Shown: piece after piece, positions 22,068-33,933 of the stretch
Numbering within the stretch: position 1 is the stretch's first letter
Layout of the letters: each line of letters begins with the position of its first letter
The notes under the pieces: generated by a model
The model's input: only the letters and a program-made list of their open reading frames with translations
What the model was told of the DNA's origin: nothing
Databases searched by the model: none
Source of the DNA: Parelaphostrongylus tenuis
Lineage: Eukaryota; Nematoda; Chromadorea; Rhabditida; Metastrongylidae
Assembly (NCBI GenBank): GCA_019055375.1
Contig: JAHQIW010006012.1
Location: forward strand, 62,001-126,000
DNA: 64,000 nucleotides
Direction: 5' to 3'
Program-made: the position numbers and the translations under genes

Positions 22068-22780
22068 TTCTACTGCTTCCATATGCTTCGCACACTTGAG
22101 CAAATTCCTACCTCTGTTCGTCCCTGGAAAAGCTGCCACTGAATTAGAAGAATCAGGTGATGCGCGTATATTGCTCACCCATGCAGTGGAATGTTGTAGG
22201 TGAGTTCATTCCTGTTTTGAGTAGAGCGTCAATTTTACCGGTTTGTTAATTTTTCTTTCATCTTGAAAAACCTCGTATGAGCATTAGTTGTTGAATTATC
22301 ATTGAGTGATGAAATAATAGTAGCAGGATCCGTAAGAAAAGGAATTATTTTAGTTGGAGTACCGAGCACTAGTTAACTATATCACGTCTGAAGCATGAAA
22401 ATGGGCACAAAGTTCTTAGCAAAACCCAAAAATATATTTCAAACGATCGTCGGATTTAAATGTGAGCTGCTCGTCCGGAGGAAGCGCGAAAGTCAGAAGG
22501 ACATGGTTGATCTTATCGTACAGAAGGTAAATTCTAGCGATCATTGTTTCAACGGTGTGGTGAATGAGTGAATGACGGGAATATCAAATATGTCTGGTAT
22601 AACAAGAGTTGTTTTGCACCACGGGTCTTTGTTGTCTGAGTTTTTTATCCTGCTTTTAGGCCTTAATGTTAACTACAAATATGGTGGAGTCAAATTGAAA
22701 ACACTGGATGAGTATATCGTTGATGCCGAACGAGCCGGTTGCACACTCACCTGTCAATTCATAATGTTAACCTTTTAGAG
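22068..22780 (+). pseudogene. prp-6 (PRPF6) middle exons, decayed
   Basis: The first exon (about 22080-22200) reads LRTLEQIPTSVRPWK, then after one extra A, AATELEESGDARILLTHAVE and CC. This matches PRPF6 '[29 protein letters not shown]'. The second (about 22670-22770) reads VKLKTLDEYIVDAERAGC and TLTCQ, matching 'VELNREQW..DAEECDRAGS..TCQA', with a frame change in the middle. The copy at 49599-50300 has the same two exons in the same order. The single-base insertion and shifted second exon show decay. No start or 3' end is present. Confidence 0.8.
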
Positions 22781-22954
22781 ATCTTGTGTTGACTAGGCTC
22801 TGTGTTTAGTTCATGAAATAGATGGGAAATTTTCTCATTTGTGCCTGCGTTTCTGAGAATATTAACTTTGTTACTTGACTTTATATGGGATTGTTGAAGC
22901 CGTCATGATATCGGTACTGGTGTAGAAGACGACGACGAAGACAAAAAGTAATTA

Positions 22955-23060
22955 TAACCTCGGAGGAATGGATGACTCGGTGCGCCATAAGCGCGAGATC
23001 GAACCATCGGCCATGTGTGTGTAGCACAGCAGCTCTAACGATGAGCCAAATACGCTATAG
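22955..23060 (-). mobile_element. SINE 5' fragment
   Basis: The minus strand carries a degenerate A-box region, a B box (GGTTCGATCTC at about 22996-23006) and the following 'gcgctta...' and 'ccgaggtt' region. It lacks the 3' half. Confidence 0.65.
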
Positions 23061-23558
23061 TTTATTCAATATATAAAGTAAAAGCATTGAAGAAAACAAA
23101 TATTGTTTTATGTGTCTTTTCGAAACGATCGGCTGCATGCCAAATGCCCTTACGTTTTTAGATTTTCTTCCAAGCATGGGCGTAAACTGCACGGGCATGT
23201 GCTAGCGCTCCTGAAAATACAGGCAAAATCCGAGGCTACAAAATTCTACTTTCTCAATTGCAACCACCTGAGAATTCCTAATCTTTACCATGCTGATACG
23301 GTCCCATTTGTTAATGACACGTTTTAGGGTCTAGTATTTGATCTATATAGCCATAGAATAATATGTTGTGATACTTTGTTTTGCAACGGAGTTGCATCTT
23401 CCAGCCATGAATTCTGAATTTTGAAGAGCTCTCTACTGACCGCTGCATCTTCAACACATTATCTGGTTGGTAAGAAAGTTCCGAAGCACTTGAAAAAAAT
23501 CGAAAATTCATGCAAGAATTCTAAACAAAAGCAATAATAACTATTCCTCAAAACAAGG
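23061..23558. other. No gene recognised; right part belongs to mariner relic flank
   Basis: From about 23400 it aligns with 14995-15110. The rest has short unassigned open frames only. Confidence 0.35.
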
Positions 23559-23860
23559 TCAATCGTTTTCTACGACTTTCTGCAGTCGGTCCGCCAAGTT
23601 TCGGATCTGATCGAAGTCGATATTCCTTTGGCTTTGATCCAAAGAACTCCTTACATGCATCTTCAGCTTTATCGAAGGGCTCAAACTTTGTTGGGCGTCC
23701 TGAACGAGGCTTGTCTTTGATATCACGATTTCCGGAATTAGAGCGTAGAAACCACCGTTCAGCAGCAGACTTGCTTGTTGTGTCTTCCCTTTCAACTTCG
23801 TTGATTTCATCGATTGTAGTTCGATGTGAAAGACCCTTTATTCAATGATGACGCAATAAA
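23559..23860 (-). pseudogene. Mariner-family transposase N-terminal relic
   Basis: On the minus strand one frame reads INEVEREDTTSKSAAERWF, LRSNSGNRDIKDKPRSGRP and TKF, the mariner DNA-binding region (helix-turn-helix ending in KDKPRSGRPS). The following sequence includes a decayed version of the second helix region. It is better preserved than the paralogue at 14990-15440. The catalytic domain is missing. Confidence 0.7.
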
Positions 23861-24369
23861 ACACGAAGTGCGATGAAGTGCCTTCAAACTTTCTTTCCAA
23901 CGTAGCAGGAAATATTTTGAAAAATCATCCTTTTGCTGTGGAGGTCTCATCCCAATAGTAAGCGACATGGTGTTCGAAGCAGAAAGTCTTACTCATTTCC
24001 AAAGTGCTTGCGAAAAGTCTCCGACTTTGAATGTAATGAATTTTCTTTAAACTACTTCACGAATAACAAATCGAAAGCACCGTTAGACCTGTATTAGCAT
24101 CGACCCTGTTTATGAGTTTTCCAAGAGGGGATTGAAGCTGAATAAGCTATTGCGTTTACAACCGTTTAGTGTTTTAGTCTACTTACGCTTCGTGTTTCTT
24201 CCTTTATTCGCTTCCGTGTTGTTTTGTTTAAATTGCTGAACAACGAACAACTTCTCTATAGTTTTCCCCCTGCACTTCTGTAGAATCTGTTGTCTCGCCG
24301 ACTGTCGTGTGATTAGAGCGGAGCTTTCCATATTCTCCTAATACATCAAACTGCCTCAGTAAGTCCTCG
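23861..24369. repeat. Block shared with 15441-16109 and 37600-38090
   Basis: It has the same landmarks as the other copies and no gene. Confidence 0.5.
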
Positions 24370-25310
24370 TCCCTGAAGGGATTGCTTGGGCATCATGTCC
24401 TTCTTATAGGCTTTTTTGTCAATAAGTGAGACCACATCGGGTGGCCTTCTTATTGTGTGTTGGAGATTTCAACGGATTCTTCCGGCTTACGAATATATCG
24501 ACCATCGGCTGTCATCAGGTCACATCTTCAGATCCCTTCTCCCATTTGAGAGGAACGAAACACTGTTTGCATCGACCTTTTGTTTCCGCGTTTCATAACT
24601 CCAAATGATCTCACATCATGCTTACGTAGCGACAAGTTCTTTGAAACATTTGTAGAGGCAACGGCAGTCGAAGTCAAAAGTTAGGTATGGAGTTGAATGT
24701 TCTATTTTTGTTTTTTTGTATTTTTCTGCAACGTCAATGTTCTCAAACGGTCTTCAAGTGGCTCGCCTACTCTCGCTCAGCTCTAAATCCTGGTTGTTCA
24801 TCATGCTGACTTTGCAAACTGAGCACACGAATTTGAACCTTTCGGCAATATTGATTTTGTTGAGAATCAACAGGCATCCATAAGCAGTGCGTTCTTTATA
24901 AACATCGTTCCTGTGAAACTTGATCGAAAACCTAACCTTCGAGAAATGTTGCCGAAATCGGTCCACGCTGCTTCAGCATGGCTGACGTGAGGTCATTGGA
25001 AAAGTAACTGTGGTTCTAGACAGCAAATTTCACATTATTATAACTAGACTCAGGCACATCTTTATCAGTGAAAATAGGAACTATTACAATCAACCATATT
25101 AGCCACTGAGAAGTAGGTTAGTTGACGCTGTTGCATTTGAATAGATGCTTCGAGATTCGATGGACTCGTGGAAAGCGCTTTCCACCTCCTGTTGGTTGGG
25201 TGAGTGTTTTCTCTGCAATAAGATGTCGAGACGTTTGAAGTGACGTTAATTGGTGGGCGACGAAGTTGGCTCATCCCCTATAGTCACTGGACCTCAATTC
25301 CACCAATCAC
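24370..25310 (-). pseudogene. RTE-clade LINE relic, uninterrupted paralogue of the PLE insertion site
   Basis: On the minus strand, IKFHRNDVYKERTAYGCLLI, ERFKFVCSVCKVSMMNNQDL and ELSESRRATWRPF run parallel to the RTE region '[17 protein letters not shown]...[30 protein letters not shown]' just after the FADD motif. Further along is the RTE C-terminal pattern near 24400-24560. It aligns with 45400-45131 plus 38552-38090, which is the same relic split by the PLE array. The frame is broken. Confidence 0.7.
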
Positions 25311-25929
25311 CACTTCTTCAAAACGCTTTTACAACATGCTCATTGCAAACACGTGCAAAAACATGCTAGCAAGATGCAAAAAATAATTTCGAAACCTCAT
25401 CAAACCCCAAGGCATCGAATTAATGCTACGAATGTACAAACTCATTTCTTGTTGGTAGATATGTTGATTGTAGTGGTCTTTATTCTCTATTCTGTCCAAC
25501 CCATTCGGGATAGCGTGTATCCCTGCTGGTCTTCTATTTTTGAAAGGCCCTCTTTTTGGACAGAAACTTTTCCATGTTTTTTCTACTAATCAATGGAAAG
25601 CTCAAATCCTAACAGCTTGAACAATGTGCTACGTTCTTGAAAAACCCCCCTCATCGTACTGTAGCAGTAAAAGTGAAATTATGTTTTTCACAAGATTTGA
25701 TTTGTTTGCTCAACTTGGGTCTGTAGACGGCTTTTTGCTATACTTTTGGCAAATCAATTCTAAACGGTATAAGAGCAATGAGAAGATTTTATCTCGAATT
25801 TGGAGTAGTTCTTCCTTCACTTGAACATCGCATAAAGATTATTGGCCCTCATAAGCAAAGCTTGCATGTTAGAAGCACCTAATAATTACAAAGAGATAGA
25901 AAATCATATAGGTGACTTTTATACAGGTA
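25311..25929. other. No gene recognised
   Basis: Short open frames (25353-25589, 25624-25824) have no motif or paralogue support. Confidence 0.35.
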
Positions 25930-26160
25930 CATTCAGTAAATAAGGTGAGCCGGACACTTGATGCTCTTCAACGACAACCAATGAAAGACAGGCCGTGCCG
26001 ACTCGATTCCTCGGGATATGTTGCGTTCTATAGGGAGACCACCAACTCATTGGTCCAATTTTTCAACGTAAAACCTAGAAGAAAGATATGATGCTCAGCG
26101 AATTCCTAGAGCGAAGAAGACCTACTGGACTGCTCCTGTGCGCGACAGGGAAAAATGTAA
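25930..26160 (+). pseudogene. RTE 3'-end relic
   Basis: It aligns with 30460-30690 of the RTE element, including 'aataaggtg.gccggacac', 'gattcctcggga' and 'tatgatgctcagcgaattcc'. It is a 5'-truncated, frame-broken fragment of the same lineage. Confidence 0.8.
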
Positions 26161-27383
26161 GTTTTGGTGGTCATCGCTTTAGTCACTAAGTAATCGATAT
26201 TTATTTTCTTGAGAGAAACACACTCTGGCAAAAAGGAATTGATTTTCAACTGTTATCAAGAACTTTTTTTCCTAGTTGACCTACGTTTTTATAATCATTT
26301 GATAGCTCGAGAAATGTTGTTCAATAGGAAGTTGTTTCATGAAAAGATTTTGATTAACGACAAGAACAAAACGTTTTACTATCGGTATGATCAGCCCCGT
26401 ATTTAAATTTAACAGAGGGCCTTACTGGCAGTTATACAGTGAAGTCACCAAAGAAAACTTTTCTGCTACAAAAAAGTAGCTTGATATTTAAGGAGCTTCT
26501 ACAACTAAAGAACTTTACATGTCAACACGTAGGCTACATGTATGCATTCCAGTTCATTTTTCACACTTCTTTTGACTATATTGAAATAGAACTAGAGTAA
26601 TCAAGAGATACATATTCAATAATGTTTGGTTTTCAGAAGAAAGTTGCGCGGAAAATTTTTCAATATGTGACCGGAGCAAACCTTGGAAGATTTACTCACA
26701 AGTAGGCCTTCTCAGTGAGGAGTACCAACAAAGATAAAAATGCACCTAACTTTTGAAGTTCTCAGCGAGTTTTTAAAATTCGCGACTTGCTCTCTTGACA
26801 ACTGTATAATTAAATTTAGATGATCGGAGCACTTCATTATGACTGAAAAGTTTTGTATATCACTCATTACTGTTACATACGCAAACAAAATACAACTTGA
26901 TTAAGTACATTCTTAATCGGAGAGTTCTCACAAAATCTTTGGAAGCAAGTGCAGCATTCTACACTTAATACTTCATCATTCACAACTGAAGTGAAACTCC
27001 TACAGCAAAGGGAAGGTTTTCTGAGACATTTTTGAAATTGCTGAAGGCACAGTTGACAGTGAAGGGCTCTTCAAATTTTGAAATGTAATCAGATGCATTG
27101 TACAAGCGAATTTAGAGCTGGAGGACTTACGTTACTCTTATTCATGACGAAAATGACGGAACTGCATTAAATACAGCCAGTTCCTTTTGTAAGACAGAAA
27201 TATTTGCTCTAGATCGATGTTGTGACCAGAAAGTTCCGAACTAATTCTGAATCTATTATACTTATTAAGCCTATTTGAAAACTTGTCAAGCAAAAAACCT
27301 CCAAACTAGCTTTTTCGGTGACCTTCCAGAATCATTTACGGCAATGAGATAAATCACGGGAGATTTTTTAACCGTTATACAAG
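26161..27383. other. No gene; left flank of RTE element, partly dispersed repeat
   Basis: About 27310-27383 matches 6900-6990 inverted. The rest has no recognisable feature. Confidence 0.4.
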
Positions 27384-27737
27384 ATACCCACGGACCTCCC
27401 TCTTTGAGGGATCCCGCCCGGTTAGTCGCGAGGGCACGTGGCGCGTCCCCAGGTGGTGGATAGGGGAATAAAAACGCGAACCAAAAGCGACCGTGTGCTT
27501 CCCAGAGACGCAGGTGGATTCAGGGGACGAGCTCCCTGCTTCTGCAGTGCCGACTTGACAAAACTCTATTTCTACGAGTCAAGTCGGCCAAAAGCCTGCA
27601 ATCAAGCGGCTGGGAAGTACATGGGAGGCGGTTAGGAGTCGCCTCCAACAAACAAGCTCCTCCCACTCCTCCGAGAGAGACTGGCAAGCTACTCGTGAGT
27701 ACCCAGCCCCCACGTTTAGAGCCTGGCAAGCTACACG

Positions 27738-30305
27738 TTGGGTATCAAAAATGCCAAAAACAGTAACAAATATGGGCCTCATTCCCCTGACCCCGAAAGA
27801 GCCCCTGGTACGGCAGCGCCAAGTAGGACGAGTACGGAGAGGCTGCTAAAATCTCAGGGCCGAACTAGGCTGCCAAGATCGAAACGGACTAAAATGACGA
27901 TCTGTACCTACAATGCAAGAACCCTTGCTCAACAATCCGCTGTAGAAGATCTGCTGATTCAAGCAAGAAGAATAAGGTACGACGTCATTGGCCTGGCTGA
28001 GACGAGAAGGCGCCATCCTTTTCACGCTGTCTATGACACCGGAGAAGAACTGTTCCTTGGAACATGCGATAGCAGAGGTGTCGGTGGCGTTGGCGTCCTC
28101 GTCAAATCGAATTTGACCGTGAACATTGATTCGTTCGAACAACTAACAACCCGCATCGGACGATTACGATTGAAACGATGTGGTTCTATGCCGGCTTTGA
28201 CCATCTTCGTTGCTTACGCACCAACATCAAGCTATGACGAAGACGAAGTCGAAGCGTTCTATATGGACCTCGAAAAATTCTTCAGAGAAGATCATACATT
28301 CTTCAAGGTCATTGTCGGAGATTTTAACGCAAAAATTGGACCTAGAAAAACGTCTGAAGAACGTCACATAGGGACCCACGGACTAGAATGGAATGAACAG
28401 GGTGAGAGGCTATCGGAGTTTATCATGACGACCCAAACCATCCATGGTAACTCGCAATTCCAAAAGCCTCTCTCTCAGCGATGGACGTGGGAGTCTCCCA
28501 ATGGAGAGTACCATAACGAAATAGATCACATCATAGTAAATCGAAGGTTTTGCCTGACCGACGTCGCTGTTGTTTCCAAGTTCTACACGGGATCAGACCA
28601 TCGTCTCCTTCGCACAACGTTCCGATTCTCGAGGAGAGGAGAGAAAGCCGCTAAATTCAAACAACGAAGTCCCAGAACTACCATAAACTGGGATGTATTC
28701 AAATCATTAGTCGGCTCTTGGGAAGATACCGTTGTCGACAACATCGACGAAGAATACGATCGACTCGTTGAATATCTTCGCGTTGGCGCTAAAAAAGCCG
28801 AAAGTCCGAAGGTCACGAAGAGACGCTTGTCTCCGCAGACACTCGAGCTGATACTTCAACGTGGAATCGCACGAGCCGCAGGCAACCGAAACCTCACGTC
28901 CGAACTTGCGAAACGATGCAGAGAAGCGATAAAAGAAGACCTTAAAGAGAGAAGAGCAGCAGTTATGGCAGAAGCTGCAGAAGCTGGGAAGAGCATTCGC
29001 AAAGCCCAGCGAGGCTTCGCCAACTATAAGACCAAGATGATTGCACTCCGATACCCTGACGGGACACTTACAGCTTCCAGAAGGGCTATGGAGAAAATCA
29101 TCCACCAGTACTACTCGGATCTCTTCGCTAGCCATGTTCTCTTACCGTCATATAAATTGAAAGAGGACGAATATGTCGTTCCACCGGTCCTTCCTTCCGA
29201 AATCCGACATGCTATATCGTCGGTGAAAAACAGAACAACACCCGGTCCAGACAGGATTAGACCAGAACACCTGAAGAACCTGCCGCCAGTTCTCATCAAC
29301 ACCCTGGCTCGGCTCTTCACTCGCTACCTGTCAGAATGCAAGGTCCCTATTCGATGGAAAACCAGCAAGACCGTATTGTTGTTCAAAAAGGGAGACCTTC
29401 ACGACATAGGCAATTATCGCCCAATCTGCTTGCTGTCCGTCGTCTATAAACTCTTTACTCGAGTCATCCTGAACAGGATTGACAGAACACTGGACGAAGG
29501 ACAGCCATGCGAACAAGCAGGGTTCAGAAAAGGATTTAGTACCATGGACCACATCCACACGATCAGAAGACTCATTGAAGTTTTGCGAGAGTACAAACAA
29601 CCACTCTGTGTCACTTTTATCGATCTGAAAAAAGCCTTTGATTCAGTGGAAACAGAAGCGGTTATAGAGGCTCTGGATAACCAGGGCGTCCCTACTCGGT
29701 ACATAATGATCCTTCGTGAGCTTTATAGAGATTTCACGACCAGAATATCTCCATTCTACAACAATATCACCATTGACGTAAGAAGAGGGGTTCGACAAGG
29801 CGATACAATATCGCCAAAACTATTCACTGCCACCCTACAAAACGTCATGCGAACATTAGAATGGGACGAAATGGGAGTGAAAATTGACGGTCGACAATCA
29901 AACCATCTTCGCTTTGCTGACGATATCGTTCTCATAACACCAAACATCAGCCAAGCGGAACGAATGTTGACTGATTTCGATAACGCCTGTGGAAAGATCG
30001 GTCTTCAACTGAATCTAACGAAAACAATGTTCATGAGGAACGGATGGGTTTCTAATGCCCCATTCACGCTCAACGGAACGACAATTTCCGAATGCTCCAG
30101 TTACATCTATCTAGGTCGTGAAATCAACATGATGAACGACCTAGCCCCAGAGTTGAGCAGGAGGAAACGAGCGGCTTGGGGAACGTTTAAGAGCATCGAA
30201 GATGTAGTGAAGAGGACAAAGAACATCCGACTCCGTGCCCACCATTTTCGACTCGACAATTATCCCTGCCCTAACGTATGCAGCAGAAACCTGGTCGCTA
30301 CGTAA
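27738..30305 (+). CDS. RTE endonuclease-reverse transcriptase (main open frame, C-terminus frameshifted)
   Basis: The frame has 855 codons. An apurinic-type endonuclease domain starts around residue 53 ([11 protein letters not shown]) with [14 protein letters not shown] (about 192) and SDHRLL (about 285) supplying the usual Glu, Asp/Asn and Asp/His residues. The reverse transcriptase follows: [24 protein letters not shown] (about 628, motif A), [13 protein letters not shown] and FADDIVL (about 724, motif C). Together these nick the target and copy the element's RNA at the nick. The first Met of the frame is 27738, but 27894 is an equally plausible start. The frame leaves the true coding sense near 30245 through a one-base gain, giving a wrong tail after RLRAH. 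It could still make an RT protein lacking the normal C-terminus. Confidence 0.9.
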   Translation: MGIKNAKNSNKYGPHSPDPERAPGTAAPSRTSTERLLKSQGRTRLPRSKRTKMTICTYNARTLAQQSAVEDLLIQARRIRYDVIGLAETRRRHPFHAVYDTGEELFLGTCDSRGVGGVGVLVKSNLTVNIDSFEQLTTRIGRLRLKRCGSMPALTIFVAYAPTSSYDEDEVEAFYMDLEKFFREDHTFFKVIVGDFNAKIGPRKTSEERHIGTHGLEWNEQGERLSEFIMTTQTIHGNSQFQKPLSQRWTWESPNGEYHNEIDHIIVNRRFCLTDVAVVSKFYTGSDHRLLRTTFRFSRRGEKAAKFKQRSPRTTINWDVFKSLVGSWEDTVVDNIDEEYDRLVEYLRVGAKKAESPKVTKRRLSPQTLELILQRGIARAAGNRNLTSELAKRCREAIKEDLKERRAAVMAEAAEAGKSIRKAQRGFANYKTKMIALRYPDGTLTASRRAMEKIIHQYYSDLFASHVLLPSYKLKEDEYVVPPVLPSEIRHAISSVKNRTTPGPDRIRPEHLKNLPPVLINTLARLFTRYLSECKVPIRWKTSKTVLLFKKGDLHDIGNYRPICLLSVVYKLFTRVILNRIDRTLDEGQPCEQAGFRKGFSTMDHIHTIRRLIEVLREYKQPLCVTFIDLKKAFDSVETEAVIEALDNQGVPTRYIMILRELYRDFTTRISPFYNNITIDVRRGVRQGDTISPKLFTATLQNVMRTLEWDEMGVKIDGRQSNHLRFADDIVLITPNISQAERMLTDFDNACGKIGLQLNLTKTMFMRNGWVSNAPFTLNGTTISECSSYIYLGREINMMNDLAPELSRRKRAAWGTFKSIEDVVKRTKNIRLRAHHFRLDNYPCPNVCSRNLVAT

Positions 30306-30735
30306 GCAGGATGAAAGATCACTTGCCGTTATCGAACGCGCAGTCGAAAGGTCGATGCTAGGAGTATCTCGTATTTCGCAAATGAGACAAAGGATCCGAA
30401 CTTCCGACCTACGTCAACGATCGAAAATCAGAGACGCCGTTCTACACGCCAGGATATCGAAAATAAGGTGGGCCGGACACGTGATGCGTTTCAACGACAA
30501 CCGACGGACGAGAGCCGTTACCGACTGGATTCCTCGGGACTGTCAAGCGCTCTAAAGGAAGACCACTGACCCGTTGGTCCGATTTCTTCACGAAAGCGAT
30601 GGAAGAAAGATATGATGCTCAGCGAATTCCTAGAGCAAGGAGGACCCACTGGGCTACTCTTGCACGCGATAGGGAAAATGGAAGAGTTGCTGGTACCCGC
30701 TCGAGTCACTCGACGATCAACGGGACGACAGGTGA
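30235..30735 (+). pseudogene. RTE C-terminal region, frameshifted
   Basis: After the break near 30245 the sense continues as [20 protein letters not shown] and WAGHVMRFNDNRRTRAV to about 30540. A second one-base gain there shifts to KRSKGRPLTRWSDFFTKAM and QRIPRARRTHWATLARD. A one-base loss near 30676 then leads to WKSCWYPLESLDDQRDDR and the stop at 30733. This tail, including GRPxTRWSDFF, is typical of RTE proteins. Three single-base indels within 450 bp, against none in the preceding 2.5 kb, are either decay or base-calling errors. Confidence 0.85.
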
Positions 30736-30779
30736 TACAGGTGATTGTTCTATGCAGATTTATCTCCTGCAGATTTGGC

Positions 30780-31200
30780 TGTTGCCAAAAGACTGTGACA
30801 TGGTGAAGATTGTTTTATTAGCTTGGATAAGCACTTGAATGCGAAAGCATCATCGTTCGCCGTCTAAATGAAATCAGTAGCCGCAAACAGATGTATTGGC
30901 CGACCACCTTACATTGCAAAGTCGTCAGGATTATATTTTGAAGAGTTGAATGATTACGGTACCGTATCCACCGTAAAGCCCCAATATTGCTCCAACGGAT
31001 TAGCATCTTCTTCACGCTCTGAAGCAGCTTCTACGGGACAAGATTTTCAACGACCGCAGCTTGCTCGAAAGTGACCTCATCGTTTTTTTTTTACGCTATC
31101 CTTATTCTTTTTAGAAGGATGCTTTCAATAATTTCTTAGTAAAAGACTGCGTATGCTCATGATAGTGATTATATCGTGGGTTAATTAACAGCTTCAAGTA
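30780..31200 (+). pseudogene. Internally deleted mariner relic, copy 2
   Basis: It aligns with 9660-10090 and 58800-59270, including 'gttgccaaaagac', 'atcatcgttcgcc' and 'gaagcagcttctacggga'. It has the same joined helix-turn-helix and C-terminal pieces and is decayed. It begins about 30 bp after the RTE 3' end. Confidence 0.6.
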
Positions 31201-33933
31201 AGTAACAACTAAATCAACAAAAATGTCGAAGTGCGAAAGAAATCATTGGGACAAAATTAGATAAAAATATATCCGAAAAGGTTCAAAAAATATACATAAC
31301 AATGTTTTCAAAGTGTCATAAGTGAAGTCATAAGATTAACCTACACTGCAGTGATAGCAAAACTTTGTAGGTCGATTCCCTTACATGTAGGGGTATATTC
31401 CCTTACAGGGGATTGACTGAACAAAAAGCCGGCGTCTACTTGATGAGGTCAAAAGGCCGCAACCTACGTCTAGCGAATGCCATAACAGACCTCATGAAAT
31501 GCTTGAAATACGCTGTAGGGATGTCAAAGATTATTTATTTTACCACTCTTGAAGGAACCTTATGTTGTCACAATGATATACGAAGATGATGAACGATATG
31601 CAAAACTTTGAACCTCAAGCGGTAGATAGATTTGTGTTTTACCTGTACGGGACGTGCACCGCCACTACAATCAACACCAAGCCCCTTATCGTGTAGTGCG
31701 CGTTTTCAGTTACTCCAAATAGGAGTTTCGCATCTCGTTCTATATTTAATATATAGCTGAACAGAAGCAAATTGCAACAGAAGTGATGAGGTTAAAAGAG
31801 TTTCCTGCCCTTGCCTATCAAAGAAAAAACTTTTCTTTGCACATGTTTTGAGACCGATAATCTACACAAAAACTGAATCTATTTTAATTCTTGTGATGTG
31901 ACAGCGATTGTTCTGTCGAATATGCAAATATAAGAAACAGCGAGATAGAATCGCAATAAGCTGCTAGTGAGAAGATTTCTCACCGTCCGCAAAGGATTCA
32001 ATACTGATAGAAGTGTTTGTTCGACGGACTATAGGAACGCGTAAGAAATTCGTACACATGTCTATCACACCTATGGATCTTCAAAATATAGTTCCTCTTA
32101 TAGCCCTTTCATGTTAGAATTCCAGCAAATTCTATATTTATGAATGATTGCAGTTTATGGTAAAAAATGTCGAGTCCGTAGACAACGAAAAATTGCTCGT
32201 GTCCCTCAAGCCAAATAAACGAATAGGTTATATGATGACAACGCTTATCATCTTGATCGCTTTTTAGATCCAGTTGGCAAACAATAAACTCCTTATCCGA
32301 CCATGCTATTCAAACCCAGAAGAGTTCGAAATGTTTCCTGCACTAAAGTAATCTCATGATTTGAAGTTCCTAGTAATCAAAAGACTAGCTCGCAATTACC
32401 TTCGCCATCAAAGTAAGCATATGTAAATATCCGAGACTTACCTTTTTTGGTCGATGCGGAGTTGATAGTTGTTGTTGTTGTTAAATTTGCACAAATAGCA
32501 GTAAAGACCCTAGGCTGACGTATTAAGTGCTGTCGCTAAGTGTGAACCTCGCGTCAGCTGAAAGACATAGGGATTCTTTTTGGTTATCCGGGGACAAATG
32601 AAAAAATGATCCTTTTAGTTAGATAAGAATTTTCTGTAAGAATATTAGTAATCAATCTAGAGCTCAAATCTATGGCTTTTGCGTTTCATAGCCACTTGTT
32701 GAAACCCTTTTTATAACATGTGAAAATCCAAAATGAATTATGTCTTACATTGGTCGCGCATTTTACTGTCACTTCGTTTGAAAGCACGAAAAGCATGTGA
32801 TCGATACTTTAGATAAGTAACTGAATCAACAAAAGTGCCTAAATGAGAGAAAAATCACTGGGACAACCCAATATATTCAAAAAAGCCTGCTTTGATTTGA
32901 CCTCAGAATAAGTAATTAATCATTTTCCTGCATTATTAGACTAATATGAGGCTAGTAACATGTATTATTTGGCTAAAACCTCGGCATCTCGGTCTCCTTT
33001 AGTGCCCCTATTCGATTCAATGGCTGCAGGTGGATGTTCATTACTGCTATGAGGGTCTTCGTTAAACTATTGAGTAGAATTCAGGAAAATGCAAGAAAAT
33101 TCAGAATTCAGTCCACTTTACATGTCGGAGAAAAGACGAGGAACGAATGATTAGTGGTTTCAACGGTATATTGATCTACTTTCATATAATAAAGTCGTCC
33201 AACAGATTGTTTTGAACTTGGAGTAATTCATGTGACATCCTCTCAAGGTCTTCGCCCGCCACATCATCTGTGCTCGATAGGAAATCGACTAGTACTGAAA
33301 ACTGTAAGGAAACGAATTATGTGCTGAAATGAGGGATCGTAAAATTAATCACAAATTCATTACCGTCCTCTCCGGTGATTTCAGAGTTAACCCTCTGAAG
33401 GCCTTTTGTCCCGAGAGTGTTAGAATAGCTTACCCTTGTCAACTACCCTATAAATTCACTGGAACAATCACTCAGATTTCATCAGTGGTTTTGGTGTTTA
33501 CAGCTTTTTAACACTTCGTTAAAATAAATGTTATAAATACCTATGAATCGGTTGGTAGAGAGTTATAGAACACCCACAATGTGAATGCCTGAATATGGGA
33601 TTTGGTCACTTTTCAATATGCGAATGAGTGAATTTTAGCTGAAATTTCAGAATGATGCTGCTTGTAAAATCAACTCAGCTTCCTTATAATCCCTTATAAT
33701 ATTATTTATTTCGCAGCATAAATTGGGCCTGTAGAAAATGTATGTTCGAACTTCTCAGTTACTATTCAAATAAAGTAGTTGACACAAATTCATCACATTG
33801 TGCATTTCAATATAGTTAACTGCTCCACTCTGATTGTTTAACACCCATATGGTTGCTAGCTTATTGATAATGTACTGCCATAATGAGCATTGAAAAGCAC
33901 TTTTCTCAATAGTATCGCAGGTCACTTTCAATT
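31201..33933. other. 3' flank of secreted gene copy 2, with about 1.6 kb of extra DNA
   Basis: Sequence at about 31205-31300 and about 32815-32900 is similar ('gaatcaacaaaagtg', 'aaatcactgggacaa') and brackets about 1.5-1.6 kb absent from the matching places in segments 1 and 3. I recognise no transposase or RNA gene in the extra part. A short (gtt)n run lies near 32470. From about 32880 the sequence again follows segments 1 and 3. Confidence 0.5.

Larger units (their letters stand above)
27384..30750 (+). mobile_element. RTE-clade non-LTR retrotransposon, nearly full length
   Basis: The left edge is near 27384, where the sequence departs from the repeat shared with 6900-6990 and becomes GC-richer. 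About 350 bp of 5' UTR precede the main frame at 27738. The coding region continues in three further frames to a stop at 30733-30735, followed by tgatacaggtgatt, a short repeat-type RTE 3' end. No poly(A) tail is seen. No convincing target-site duplication was found, and the right flank does not continue the left flank's repeat, so a later rearrangement or deletion at one edge is possible. Copies at 16.46, 24.37, 25.93 and 38.1 kb are older relics. Confidence 0.9.

Noticed and set aside
27384..27737. GC-rich island as a sign of horizontal transfer or a promoter CpG island
   Set aside because: It is continuous with the RTE element and is most simply its 5' UTR.
28707..29135. Long minus-strand open frames inside the RTE element
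   Set aside because: They are antisense to the endonuclease-RT frame and have no motifs.
32470..32490. (gtt)n run as a notable microsatellite
   Set aside because: Too short (about five units) to be informative.
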